From the NCBI RefSeq assembly GCF_040081985.1, contig NZ_JBEBMH010000027.1, positions 1-64,000 of the forward strand: DNA of 64,000 nucleotides, written 5' to 3'. This DNA comes from Kumtagia yinganensis. Its GTDB lineage: Bacteria; Pseudomonadota; Alphaproteobacteria; Rhizobiales; Rhizobiaceae. Within the stretch, counting starts at the first letter, position 1. Every line of letters starts with the position of its first letter. This document shows positions 18,037 to 26,238 of the stretch, piece by piece. Both the position numbers and the translations under genes were made by a program. Below the pieces are notes generated by a model that saw only the letters and a list, made by a program, of their open reading frames with translations, had not been told where the DNA came from and made no database searches.

Positions 18037-19245
18037 ATGGATGTCGCAGCAAAACCGGACAGCAAGGTCGGCGTCGTCATCGTCGCAGCAGGGCGTGGAG
18101 AACGCGCGGGGCTGGGCGACGGCCCGAAGCAATATCGCATAGTCGGGGGCAAAACGGTTATCCGCCGTTCGATCGAGGCTTTTGCCGCTCATCCGGCCAT
18201 CGGCCCGATCGTCGCGGTTATCCACTCGGATGATCACGCGCTCTACGCCCAGGCGGCAGGCACGCTTGCCGGCAGGGTGAGGGTCGTCGAGGGTGGCGCG
18301 ACGCGGCAGGATTCGGTCCGGCTCGGCCTTCAGGCGCTCCGTGAGGCCGCTCCCGCGAAGGTGCTTATCCATGACGCCGCCCGTCCCTTCGTCGAATCGG
18401 CACTTGTCGACCGCACCGTCGCTGCCATCGGCGAGCGCCAGGCCGCACTTCCGGCGCTCGCGGTCTCCGATACGCTGAAGCGCGGCGGCAACGACGGAAC
18501 GGTTTCGGAGACGATCTCGCGCAACGGCCTCTACGCCGCGCAGACGCCGCAAGGATTTCCTTTCTGGCCGATATACGCAGCGCACATGAAGGCGCATCAT
18601 GCCGGAAAAACCGATTTCACCGACGACGCCGCGATCGCCGAATGGACCGGAATACCGGTCAGACTCGTCGAGGGCTCGCCGGACAACATCAAACTCACCT
18701 GGGCGCGGGATATCGAGATGGCGGATCAGCGATTGTCGGGCGCACACTTCCCGGATGTGCGTACCGGCAACGGCTACGATGTGCATTCGTTCGAGGCAGG
18801 CGACCATGTCTGGCTGTGCGGCGTCAAAATCCCGCACGGGAAAAAGCTGTCCGGCCACTCCGACGCCGATGTCGGCCTGCATGCCCTGACCGATGCCCTG
18901 CTCGCCACGTGCGGCGCCGGCGACATCGGTACGCATTTTCCGCCCTCCGATCCGCAATGGAAGGGCGCGCGCTCCCGCATCTTCGCCGAACATGCGGCCT
19001 CTCTGGTGCGCGCAGCCGGCGGGCGCATCGCCAATGCCGATATCACCTTGATCTGCGAGGCGCCGCGCATCGGTCCGCACCGCGAGGCGATGACCGCTGC
19101 AATCTCAGAAATGCTCAGCATTGGGCCGGGCCGCGTCTCGGTCAAGGCCACTACAAACGAACGCCTGGGCTTCATCGGCCGCGAGGAAGGCATTGCGGCC
19201 ATCGCCACCGCGACCGTCATCTATCCTGGAGAAGTGTCCGCATGA
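18037..19245 (+). CDS. ispDF: Bifunctional IspD/IspF enzyme
   Basis: Fusion enzyme of the MEP isoprenoid pathway with two non-consecutive activities: 2-C-methyl-D-erythritol 4-phosphate cytidylyltransferase and 2-C-methyl-D-erythritol 2,4-cyclodiphosphate synthase. The IspD part (about 1-235) has VVIVAAGRGERAG, GPKQYR and HDAARPFV. The IspF part (about 245-402) has the metal-binding DVHSFEAGD and SGHSDADVGLHALTDALL and the end segment VSVKATTNERLGFIGREEGI. Fusion is usual in alphaproteobacteria. A TTG at 18019 gives six more residues; the ATG at 18037 is preferred. It overlaps cinA by four bases. Confidence 0.95.
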   Translation: MDVAAKPDSKVGVVIVAAGRGERAGLGDGPKQYRIVGGKTVIRRSIEAFAAHPAIGPIVAVIHSDDHALYAQAAGTLAGRVRVVEGGATRQDSVRLGLQALREAAPAKVLIHDAARPFVESALVDRTVAAIGERQAALPALAVSDTLKRGGNDGTVSETISRNGLYAAQTPQGFPFWPIYAAHMKAHHAGKTDFTDDAAIAEWTGIPVRLVEGSPDNIKLTWARDIEMADQRLSGAHFPDVRTGNGYDVHSFEAGDHVWLCGVKIPHGKKLSGHSDADVGLHALTDALLATCGAGDIGTHFPPSDPQWKGARSRIFAEHAASLVRAAGGRIANADITLICEAPRIGPHREAMTAAISEMLSIGPGRVSVKATTNERLGFIGREEGIAAIATATVIYPGEVSA

Positions 19246-19730
19246 CCGAGATCGCAGACCTTGCCAATCGCTTCCTGCAAGCCTGCGCGGCAAGGAAAGT
19301 CCTCTCCGCCACCGCCGAATCCTGCACCGGCGGCCTTATCATCGCGACGCTGACCGACATCCCCGGTTCGTCCTCGATGGTCGACCGCGGCTTCATCACC
19401 TATTCCAACGAAGCCAAGATGGAGATGCTCGGCGTCTCGAAAGCGACGCTCGACGCGCACGGTGCGGTATCGCGCCAGACAGTTCTGGAAATGGCCGCCG
19501 GCGCACTGAAAAATTCCCGCGCCGGCATAGCGCTCGCCGTCACCGGCATCGCCGGCCCGGACGGCGGGTCGGCTGAAAAACCGGTCGGCCTCGTTTGGTT
19601 CGGGCTCGCCATGACCGGGCACGAACCGATCGCCGAAAAGCGCATCTTCGAAAACAACGGCCGCGACTTCATCCGCCGGCAGACGGTAAAGGTCGCTCTG
19701 GAGATGGGGATCGCCGCGCTGGAGGGGTGA
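19242..19730 (+). CDS. pncC: CinA-type nicotinamide-nucleotide amidohydrolase
   Basis: Stand-alone C-terminal CinA domain of 162 residues, the PncC type that deamidates nicotinamide mononucleotide to nicotinate mononucleotide in NAD recycling. Seen: SATAESCTGGLIIATLTDIP with the catalytic serine region, RGFITYSNEAKMEMLGV, AVTGIAGPDGGSAEKPVGLV and a C-terminal RRQTVKVAL helix. Full-length CinA with the N-terminal MoaB-like domain is about 400 residues; this short form is common in Rhizobiales. Start overlaps the ispDF stop (ATGA), indicating one operon. Confidence 0.9.
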   Translation: MTEIADLANRFLQACAARKVLSATAESCTGGLIIATLTDIPGSSSMVDRGFITYSNEAKMEMLGVSKATLDAHGAVSRQTVLEMAAGALKNSRAGIALAVTGIAGPDGGSAEKPVGLVWFGLAMTGHEPIAEKRIFENNGRDFIRRQTVKVALEMGIAALEG

Positions 19731-19745
19731 GGAAGCATTCAGCCA

Positions 19746-19772
19746 ATAGGGCGAAGGCGCACATCGCCCTAT
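19746..19772. terminator. Hairpin between convergent cinA and coq10-like genes
   Basis: Nine-base perfect inverted repeat ATAGGGCGA/TCGCCCTAT with a nine-base loop between two convergent genes. There is no T-tract on either side, so it is a terminator-like stem rather than a textbook intrinsic terminator. Confidence 0.4.
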
Positions 19773-19815
19773 GAGGTCGTCGGTCGCCTTGGCGAATAAG
19801 AGCAAACCCGAAGCG

Positions 19816-20292
19816 TCAGGCAGGCCGGAGCGCTGCTCCCGCGGGAGAGCCGTGGATAATGTCGGCACGCTTCTCGAAAGCTTCGGCGAACATGCGGAAG
19901 GCACGGTCGAACATCGAGCCCATCACCATGGCGAGCAACCGGCTCTTGAATTCGTAGTCGATGGAAAAATGGATGTCACACGCACCTAGCCCGGCCGACT
20001 CGAAGCGCCAGACATTGCTCAGATATTTGAACGGCCCGTCTATATATTGGACATCGATCCGGTTCTCCGCCGGCTTCAGGTGCACCTGGCTGGTGAAGGT
20101 CTCGCGGATCGCTTTGTAGCCGACGGTCATGTCTGCGACCAGTATGGTCTGGCCGTCGCGGTCTTTGCGCGAGCGAACAGAAAGCGCCTCGCAAAGCGGC
20201 AGGAATTCCGGGTATCTTTCGACATCGGCCACTAGCGCGAACATCGCTTCCGGCGCGTGCCGGACATGCCTTGTCGTTTCGAATTTCGGCAT
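19816..20292 (-). CDS. COQ10/RatA-family START domain protein
   Basis: SRPBCC-fold protein of 158 residues. It matches the Coq10/RatA family: start MPKFETTRHVRHAPEAMFAL, VADVERYPEFLPLCEAL, and the strand IDVQYIDGPFKYLSNVWRFE. In alphaproteobacteria this protein is regarded as a ubiquinone-binding factor needed for respiration, while in E. coli the homolog RatA was described as blocking ribosome subunit joining; there is no antitoxin gene beside it, so the quinone role is more likely. It follows lipA by 12 bases on the same strand, the usual Rhizobiales arrangement. Confidence 0.88.
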   Translation of the reverse strand: MPKFETTRHVRHAPEAMFALVADVERYPEFLPLCEALSVRSRKDRDGQTILVADMTVGYKAIRETFTSQVHLKPAENRIDVQYIDGPFKYLSNVWRFESAGLGACDIHFSIDYEFKSRLLAMVMGSMFDRAFRMFAEAFEKRADIIHGSPAGAALRPA

Positions 20293-20304
20293 GAAATCCT
20301 GGCT

Positions 20305-21267
20305 CTAGACGGCTTTCTTCAACACGTCTTCGCGTGCCGCGCGCAGCCTGGCGAAATCCTCGCCGGCATGGTGCGACGAGCGGGTCAGCGGGCTCGACGC
20401 CATCACAAGGAAACCCTTGGAAAGCCCGATGGTTTCAAAGGACTTGAACTCCTCCGGCGTGACGAATTTCTTCACTGGATGGTGCTTCTTCGAAGGCTGC
20501 AGATACTGGCCGATGGTCATGAAATCGACGTCGGCAGAACGCAGGTCGTCCATTAGCGCCAGAACTTCATTCCGCTCTTCACCCAATCCGACCATGATGC
20601 CCGACTTGGTGAAGATCGACGGATCGAGTTCCTTGACCCTTTGCAGCAGCCGGATCGAATGGAAATACCGCGCGCCCGGCCTGACCGTCAGATAGTTCGA
20701 CGGCACGGTTTCCAGGTTGTGGTTGAAGACGTCCGGCCTCGCGGCGACGACGATCTCCAGCGCGCCTTCCTTGCGCAGGAAATCAGGCGTCAGGATTTCT
20801 ATGGTGGTTCCCGGGTTCAGCGCGCGAATGTTGCGGATCACCGCGGCGAAATGCCGGGCTCCGCCATCGTCCAGGTCGTCGCGGTCGACGGAAGTGATGA
20901 CCACATGCTGCAATCCCATCTTGCGCACTGCGCGCGCCACGCTGCCCGGTTCGGTCGGGTCGAGCGGGCCTGGCTTTCCGGTCGCGACGTTGCAGAAGGC
21001 GCAGGCGCGCGTGCAAATCTCGCCCATGATCATGAAGGTCGCGTGCTTCTTGTCCCAGCACTCGCCGATGTTCGGACAGCCGGCCTCTTCGCACACGGTA
21101 ACCAGATTATGCGAGCGCACGATTTCGCGGGTCTCGGCGTAACCCTTCGAATTCGGAGCCTTTACCCGGATCCAGTCGGGCTTGCGCGCCACTTCCTGAT
21201 CGGGCCGATGCGCCTTCTCGGGATGCCGCGGCCGCGGGTTGGCTATCGTATCGACAAGTGTCACCAT
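20305..21267 (-). CDS. lipA: Lipoyl synthase LipA
   Basis: Radical-SAM enzyme of 320 residues that inserts sulfur at C6 and C8 of octanoyl groups on lipoyl domains. Both cluster motifs are visible: the auxiliary CEEAGCPNIGEC and the radical-SAM CTRACAFC, plus the C-terminal RSSHHAGEDF region with the conserved serine motif. Its substrates, the lipoyl domains of PdhB and PdhC, are encoded a few kilobases upstream on the same strand. Confidence 0.97.
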   Translation of the reverse strand: MVTLVDTIANPRPRHPEKAHRPDQEVARKPDWIRVKAPNSKGYAETREIVRSHNLVTVCEEAGCPNIGECWDKKHATFMIMGEICTRACAFCNVATGKPGPLDPTEPGSVARAVRKMGLQHVVITSVDRDDLDDGGARHFAAVIRNIRALNPGTTIEILTPDFLRKEGALEIVVAARPDVFNHNLETVPSNYLTVRPGARYFHSIRLLQRVKELDPSIFTKSGIMVGLGEERNEVLALMDDLRSADVDFMTIGQYLQPSKKHHPVKKFVTPEEFKSFETIGLSKGFLVMASSPLTRSSHHAGEDFARLRAAREDVLKKAV

Positions 21268-21332
21268 CGGGATTCGTCAGCCTTCGGCTTGCCTGGACGG
21301 GCGGGTCTGCGCTTCATTTAAGCCCTTCCATG

Positions 21333-21372
21333 CAAAAGAAAAAGGCCGGGCGGCGCAAACCATACCGGCCTT
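21333..21372 (-). terminator. Intrinsic terminator after the glsB-like gene
   Basis: Eight-base stem AAGGCCGG/CCGGCCTT at 21342-21349 and 21365-21372. Read on the minus strand it is followed by TTTTTCTTTTG, a good T-tract. It ends transcripts coming from the glsB-like pseudogene and possibly from lpdA, and so separates them from lipA. Confidence 0.7.
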
Positions 21373-21395
21373 CCCAGCATAGCTGTTCGACAGGT

Positions 21396-21651
21396 TCAGC
21401 GGCGCACGAGACGCCCGACGAAGATCAGCAGGCAGGCGCCAATAAAACCGGTGATCAGGTAGGCAATCCAGCCCACCCCGAAGACACCGATGTTTAAAGC
21501 CGTGAGGATCGCATTGAGCACGATCGCCGACGATGCCCAGAATGATGTTCATGAAGATGCCCATGTTGCTCTTCATGAACATTTCCGCCAGCCACCCGGC
21601 CAAGCCACCGATAATGATGGCCGCGATCCAGCCGACACCATTGACATCCAT
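21396..21651 (-). pseudogene. GlsB/YeaQ/YmgE-type membrane protein, frameshifted
   Basis: The minus-strand frame starts normally for this small stress-associated membrane family: MDVNGVGWIAAIIIGGLAGW, then KSNMGIFMNIILGIVG. After this glycine the frame leaves the family. In another frame the expected remainder follows at once: IVLNAILTALNIGVFGVGW, IAYLITGFIGACLLIFVGR, LVRR and a TGA at 21396-21398. The segment GGCGATCGTG probably lost two bases or gained one near position 21527. All three expected membrane segments are present across the two frames, so the lesion is recent or a sequencing error. Read as one frame, the open sequence would run on to 21277 with no family match. Confidence 0.8.
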
Positions 21652-21726
21652 GATTGCCCTCCTTCGCGTGGAAAATCAGCGACGACATAACGGTCAGTGC
21701 ATCATTCGGTTCCGGCTGCGCAAACG

Positions 21727-23169
21727 TTACGCGTTCAGCGCCCGACCATACGCATCGAGCACGCTCTCCTTCATCATCTCCGACAGCGTCGGATGTGGGA
21801 AGATCGTGTGCATCAACTCCTCCTCGGTGGTTTCGAGGTTCATGGCGACGACAAAACCCTGAATGAGTTCCGTGACTTCCGCGCCGACCATATGGGCGCC
21901 GAGCAACTGGCCGGTCTTCTTGTCGAAAACGGTCTTGACCAGGCCCTGATCCTCACCCAACGCCACAGCCTTGCCGTTGGCGACGAATGGAAAGCGCCCG
22001 ACGCGCACGTCATATCCGGCCTCCTTGGCCTTGGCTTCCGTCAGGCCCACCGAAGCCACCTGCGGGTTGCAGTATGTGCAGCCGGGGATTTTTAGCTTGT
22101 CCATCGGATGGACGTTCAGGCCGGCGATCTTCTCGACACAGACTACGCCCTCGTGCTCGGCCTTGTGGGCCAGCATCGGCGGGCCGGCCACGTCGCCGAT
22201 GGCATAAATGCCGGGAACGTTGGTGCGCCCATAACCGTCGATGACGATGACGCCGCGTTCGGTCTTCACGCCGAGCGCCTCTAGGCCGATGTTTTCGATG
22301 TTCGCCTGAACGCCGACCGCCGAGATCAACCGGTCAGCGGTGATTTTTTGGGATTTGCCGTCCTTGGTCTCGACATGAGCGGTCACCGAATCCGCCGATT
22401 TCTCGACCTTCGTCACCTTGGCGTCGAGCAGGATCTTCATGCCCTGCTTGTCGAATTGTTTTTTCGCAAGCGCCGATATCTCTGCGTCCTCGACCGGCAT
22501 GACCTGCGGCAGCAACTCAACCACAGTCACATCGACGCCCATGGTGCGGTAGAAGGACGCGAATTCGATGCCGATGGCGCCGGAACCCATGACCAGTAGC
22601 GATTTCGGCATCGAAGGCGGAACCATCGCCTCGAAATAGGTCCAGATCAGCTTTCCGTCCGGCTCGATGCCGGGCAGCGCGCGCGGCCGCGCACCGGTGG
22701 CGATGATGATGTGTTTTGCCTGATACGTCCCCTCGCCCAGCGTGTTTTTCGGGATCGGGCCGACCGGCTCCATCGGCTTCTTGCTGGTCTTCGAAACGAC
22801 GATCTCGCCGGGTTTCGTCAGCTTCGCTTCGCCCCAGATCACGTCGACCTTGTTCTTCTTCATCAGGAAACCGACGCCGTTGTTCATGCGCTGAGCGATG
22901 CCGCGCGACCGGTCGACGATCGCCTTCAGATCGGGCGACACGTTGCCTTCCAGTTTCAGGCCGTAACTCTTCGCATGTTCGGCATAGTGAAAAATCTCGG
23001 CCGTGCGCAGCAGCGCCTTGGTCGGAATACAGCCCCAATTGGAGCAGATGCCCGCGAGATGCTCACGCTCGACGATCGCCGTCTTGAGCCCGAGTTGCGC
23101 CGCGCGGATGGCGGCGACATAGCCTCCGGGTCCGGAGCCGATGATGATTACGTCGTAGGATTGAGCCAC
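21727..23169 (-). CDS. lpdA: Dihydrolipoyl dehydrogenase
   Basis: E3 flavoprotein of 480 residues that reoxidises dihydrolipoyl groups with NAD, here most likely for the pyruvate dehydrogenase complex. FAD-binding GSGPGGYVAAIRAAQLG, redox-active disulfide in GICSNWGCIPTKALL (the second cysteine pair is CSNWGC with an aromatic insertion typical of this subgroup), NAD-binding GSGAIGIEFASFYRTMG, and the interface His-Glu pair in HTIFPHPTLSEMMKE. It lies downstream of pdhC, separated by the SGNH hydrolase and two membrane-protein genes. Confidence 0.96.
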   Translation of the reverse strand: MAQSYDVIIIGSGPGGYVAAIRAAQLGLKTAIVEREHLAGICSNWGCIPTKALLRTAEIFHYAEHAKSYGLKLEGNVSPDLKAIVDRSRGIAQRMNNGVGFLMKKNKVDVIWGEAKLTKPGEIVVSKTSKKPMEPVGPIPKNTLGEGTYQAKHIIIATGARPRALPGIEPDGKLIWTYFEAMVPPSMPKSLLVMGSGAIGIEFASFYRTMGVDVTVVELLPQVMPVEDAEISALAKKQFDKQGMKILLDAKVTKVEKSADSVTAHVETKDGKSQKITADRLISAVGVQANIENIGLEALGVKTERGVIVIDGYGRTNVPGIYAIGDVAGPPMLAHKAEHEGVVCVEKIAGLNVHPMDKLKIPGCTYCNPQVASVGLTEAKAKEAGYDVRVGRFPFVANGKAVALGEDQGLVKTVFDKKTGQLLGAHMVGAEVTELIQGFVVAMNLETTEEELMHTIFPHPTLSEMMKESVLDAYGRALNA

Positions 23170-23182
23170 GGGAAAATCCTTC

Positions 23183-23821
23183 CTAGATGCCCAAGGTCAT
23201 TTTTGAGAGCGGCGCCAGTGCCTTGCCTATCGCGCGAGTGTTCTCCGCGTCGAGATGGACACCGTCGAGCGGCGTGGTTTTCGCGACCGTGCCGGCGTCG
23301 AAGAAACCGCAATCGATCTCCTTTGCCAGCGCCTCGTAATAGGTCGCGAGATGTCTCGACGCCTCGTTGCCGCCTGCGAAGGCCGAGGTGAACTCGACAT
23401 TGTCGGTGCGGCTGACCTGCGGCGGCGAGACGATGATCAGTTTCGGCGGCGGCGCCGCCAATTGGTAGGGATGCGTGCGCACGATCTGCGCCAGCCGCGC
23501 CATCCCGTTCTTGGAAACGAATGCGTTGCCGTGGATCCACGGCTTCATGTCGTTGGCGCCGAGCATGATGATGACGAGGTCGAGTGGCGAATGCGTGCCA
23601 AGCACGCCGGGCAGCGTGCGCGCGCCGTTGCGGTCCTCGCCGGCGAGATGATCGTCGAAGGCCGTCGTGCGGCCGTTGAGACCGTCGGCGATGACATGCA
23701 CCGACGGGCCGAGTTCGGCCTGAAGTACGGACGGCCAGCGGTCGGCTACCGGGTGCCGCGACGGCCCCTCGGCATTGTAGCCCCACGTCAGCGAATCGCC
23801 GTAGCAGAGGATGTTTTTCAT
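23183..23821 (-). CDS. SGNH/GDSL-family hydrolase
   Basis: Predicted esterase or arylesterase of 212 residues. Block I is ILCYGDSLTWGYN with the nucleophilic serine, block II glycine in DGLNGRTT, block III IIMLGANDMKP, and block V DGVHLDAEN supplies the catalytic Asp and His. No signal peptide is seen, so it acts in the cytosol. The family includes acyl-CoA thioesterase I-like and carbohydrate-esterase enzymes; the substrate cannot be inferred. The start overlaps the stop of the next upstream gene by four bases, so the two are co-translated. Confidence 0.85.
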   Translation of the reverse strand: MKNILCYGDSLTWGYNAEGPSRHPVADRWPSVLQAELGPSVHVIADGLNGRTTAFDDHLAGEDRNGARTLPGVLGTHSPLDLVIIMLGANDMKPWIHGNAFVSKNGMARLAQIVRTHPYQLAAPPPKLIIVSPPQVSRTDNVEFTSAFAGGNEASRHLATYYEALAKEIDCGFFDAGTVAKTTPLDGVHLDAENTRAIGKALAPLSKMTLGI

Positions 23822-24246
23822 AAAACCCTTCCGTTCCGTCCAAATCCACTACGTCGCGTGCCGACGCGCCAACGCAGAAACAACCAGTCGACCAGCACCA
23901 TCGCAAGACCCGGAAGTACGAGGCCGGCAATGATCGGCAAGTCGGCCCTCAGTTTCGCCACCTCGCCAGCCACCGCCCAAACCTCGAATGCAAGCAAGGC
24001 CGCGGTCAGCACCGCAAGCATCGCCAGCAGCCATCTTCCCGCGCGGTCGATGCTCGATATGCTGTCGCCGACCAGTTGAGCCGACAGGAAAACCACCGCG
24101 AAGATGATTGCCAGCAACGGCACGGCGACGAGTACCAGGATATATTCCTCCCCCGCGCCGGTTGCGACTGCCAGCCATTGGGCAATGATCCCGCCGGCGA
24201 GCAGCGACAGGAAAAACGCCGTCAGCAAGATCAGGACAGCCCGCAC
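23818..24246 (-). CDS. Predicted inner-membrane protein
   Basis: Protein of 142 residues with four hydrophobic segments (about 2-26, 36-58, 70-92 and 102-124) and a basic C-terminal tail (RWRVGTRRSGFGRNGRV). I do not recognise a family. It is packed between the HdeD-like gene (12-base gap) and the SGNH hydrolase (four-base overlap), all on the minus strand, so the three may act as one accessory unit inside the pyruvate dehydrogenase region. Confidence 0.65.
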   Translation of the reverse strand: MRAVLILLTAFFLSLLAGGIIAQWLAVATGAGEEYILVLVAVPLLAIIFAVVFLSAQLVGDSISSIDRAGRWLLAMLAVLTAALLAFEVWAVAGEVAKLRADLPIIAGLVLPGLAMVLVDWLFLRWRVGTRRSGFGRNGRVL

Positions 24247-24258
24247 GGCACCCGCCGG

Positions 24259-24801
24259 TCACGCGTTGCGCAGCCCGAGCGCCACGACCAGCAGGAAGAC
24301 ACCGTTGGACAAAAGCTCGATCGCAAGCAGGATTCCGAGCACGGCAGCCGCCGAATATGGAAAGTTGGACAGGATCATGAGGCCCAGGACGATCGAGATA
24401 ACGCCGGACAGGGCGGCGAAAATCCATCCGGAAACCGGCCGCAGCGAAAAAGCGTACATAAGCTTCACCACGCCGAGCACCAGGAACAGGATCGCCACCA
24501 GCATGGTCAGCGATATCGCCCCAGCGGTCGGATTGGTGAGCAGGGACACGCCGACCGCCGCGGTGATGATGCCGAGCAGCAGCGACCACAGAAAACCTGT
24601 CCAACCCTTCGTGCTGAAGGCGTGGACGATCTGAAGCACGCCGAAGAGCAGAAAAGTCCAGCCGGCAAGAAAAACGGCGGCCATTGTGGCGGCAAACGGA
24701 TTGGCGAGCGCCAATATGCCGCCGATCAGCGATATGATGCCAAGCAGCGCCAGCCAAATCCAGGAAGATCTCAGTTTTTGAACGTCCTCGCCAGTAGCCA
24801 T
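24259..24801 (-). CDS. HdeD-family membrane protein (DUF308)
   Basis: Integral membrane protein of 180 residues starting at the ATG at 24801, which has GGAGG seven bases upstream; the longer frame from 24891 is not supported. Six hydrophobic segments are arranged as three repeats of a DUF308 unit (SSWIWLALLGIISLIGGILA, WTFLLFGVLQIVHAF, GVVKLMYAFSLRPVSGWI). E. coli HdeD is linked to acid resistance, but the role in Rhizobiales is not established. It lies 28 bases downstream of pdhC. Confidence 0.8.
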   Translation of the reverse strand: MATGEDVQKLRSSWIWLALLGIISLIGGILALANPFAATMAAVFLAGWTFLLFGVLQIVHAFSTKGWTGFLWSLLLGIITAAVGVSLLTNPTAGAISLTMLVAILFLVLGVVKLMYAFSLRPVSGWIFAALSGVISIVLGLMILSNFPYSAAAVLGILLAIELLSNGVFLLVVALGLRNA

Positions 24802-24829
24802 GAAAGCCTCCCTCGATTGGCGACAAATT

Positions 24830-26236
24830 CTAAACCAGCATTCCGATCGGATTCTCGATATAGCGTTTGAACGCGCCGAGGAGTTCGGCACCGAGCGCGC
24901 CGTCGACGGCGCGGTGGTCGGTCGACAAGGTCACGGACATGACGGTCGCGATCTTGACTTCGCCGTTCTTCACAACCGGGCGCTGTTCGCCGGCTCCGAC
25001 GGCCAGGATGGTGGCATGAGGCGGGTTGATGACGGCCGAAAAATCCTTGATCCCGAACATGCCGAGATTGGAAACAGCCGTGGTGCCGCCCTGATACTCC
25101 TCCGGCTTTAGTTTTCGCGACCGGGCGCGCGCGGCAAGGTCCTTCATCTCGTTGGCGATGACCGACAGTGTCTTCTGGTCGGCCTTGCGGATAATCGGCG
25201 TGATCAGGCCGCCGGGGATGGACACGGCGACGCCGACATCGGCGTGCTTGTGCTTCACCATCGCCGTATCGGTCCAAGACGCATTGGCGTCCGGCACATC
25301 CATCAGCGCCAGCGCCATCGCTTTGATCACCATGTCGTTGACGGAAAGCTTGTAGGCCGGCGCCTCGCCCTTGTCGGTCTTCTTCACGGGTGCCGCGGCA
25401 TTGAGTTCGCCGCGTAGCTTCAGCAGCGCGTCAAGTTCGCAGTCCAGCGTGAGATAAAAATGCGGGATGGTGCTCTTTGCCTCGACCAGACGGCGCGCGA
25501 TGGTCTTTCGCATGTTGTCGTGCGGCACGAGTTCATACGAGCCCTGCTCGAACAGCTTTAGCACCGCCTCGTCTGACATCGGTTTCGCAGCGGGAGCCGC
25601 GGCGGGTGCGGCTTTCGCCGCCGGCGCGGCAGTTTCGGCCACTGCTGCCGGCTTCGTCGCAGGCGCCTTCGCGCCACCGGCAATTGCGGCGTCCACATCC
25701 GCCTTGACGACACGGCCATGCGGCCCCGAGCCCTGGACTGATGTCACGTCGATACCGGCGTCCTTGGCGATGCGGCGCGCCAGGGGTGAGGCAAAGGTGC
25801 GGTCGCCGCTCGCATGGCCGTTCGTGGCTGGCGCAGCCGTTGCCGGACCTTCCGCCTTCACAGGCGGTTTGGCTTCCTCAGCCTTCGCGGGAGCCGCCGC
25901 TTTCGCTGGCTCGGCGGCAGGCGCCGGTTCCGCCTTGGGCGGGTCAGCCTTTGCCGGCGCCTCGCTACCCTTCGCAGCCGTGGCCGTATCCTCGCCCTCG
26001 CCCGCCAGCACGGCGATCAGCGCGTTGACCTTGACGCCCTCTGTGCCCGCCGCCACGACCAGCTTCGCGACCGTGCCCTCGTCTACTGCTTCCACCTCCA
26101 TCGTCGCCTTGTCGGTCTCGATCTCGGCAATGACGTCACCGGGCGAAACCTTGTCGCCCTCCTTGACCAGCCATTTTGAAAGATTGCCCTCCTCCATCGT
26201 GGGCGACAGGGCCGGCATGGTGATGTTGATGGGCAT
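24830..26236 (-). CDS. pdhC: Pyruvate dehydrogenase E2, dihydrolipoamide acetyltransferase
   Basis: Core acetyltransferase of the pyruvate dehydrogenase complex, 468 residues. One N-terminal lipoyl domain (lysine in EIETDKATMEVEAVDEG), then a long Ala/Pro/Lys linker (about 85-145), the peripheral subunit-binding domain (FASPLARRIAKDAGIDVTSV), a second Ala-rich linker, and the catalytic domain ending with the DHRAVDG active-site motif and IENPIGMLV. It is separated from pdhB by a Uma2-type gene. LipA and LpdA downstream supply lipoylation and reoxidation. Confidence 0.97.
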   Translation of the reverse strand: MPINITMPALSPTMEEGNLSKWLVKEGDKVSPGDVIAEIETDKATMEVEAVDEGTVAKLVVAAGTEGVKVNALIAVLAGEGEDTATAAKGSEAPAKADPPKAEPAPAAEPAKAAAPAKAEEAKPPVKAEGPATAAPATNGHASGDRTFASPLARRIAKDAGIDVTSVQGSGPHGRVVKADVDAAIAGGAKAPATKPAAVAETAAPAAKAAPAAAPAAKPMSDEAVLKLFEQGSYELVPHDNMRKTIARRLVEAKSTIPHFYLTLDCELDALLKLRGELNAAAPVKKTDKGEAPAYKLSVNDMVIKAMALALMDVPDANASWTDTAMVKHKHADVGVAVSIPGGLITPIIRKADQKTLSVIANEMKDLAARARSRKLKPEEYQGGTTAVSNLGMFGIKDFSAVINPPHATILAVGAGEQRPVVKNGEVKIATVMSVTLSTDHRAVDGALGAELLGAFKRYIENPIGMLV

Positions 26237-26238
26237 GG

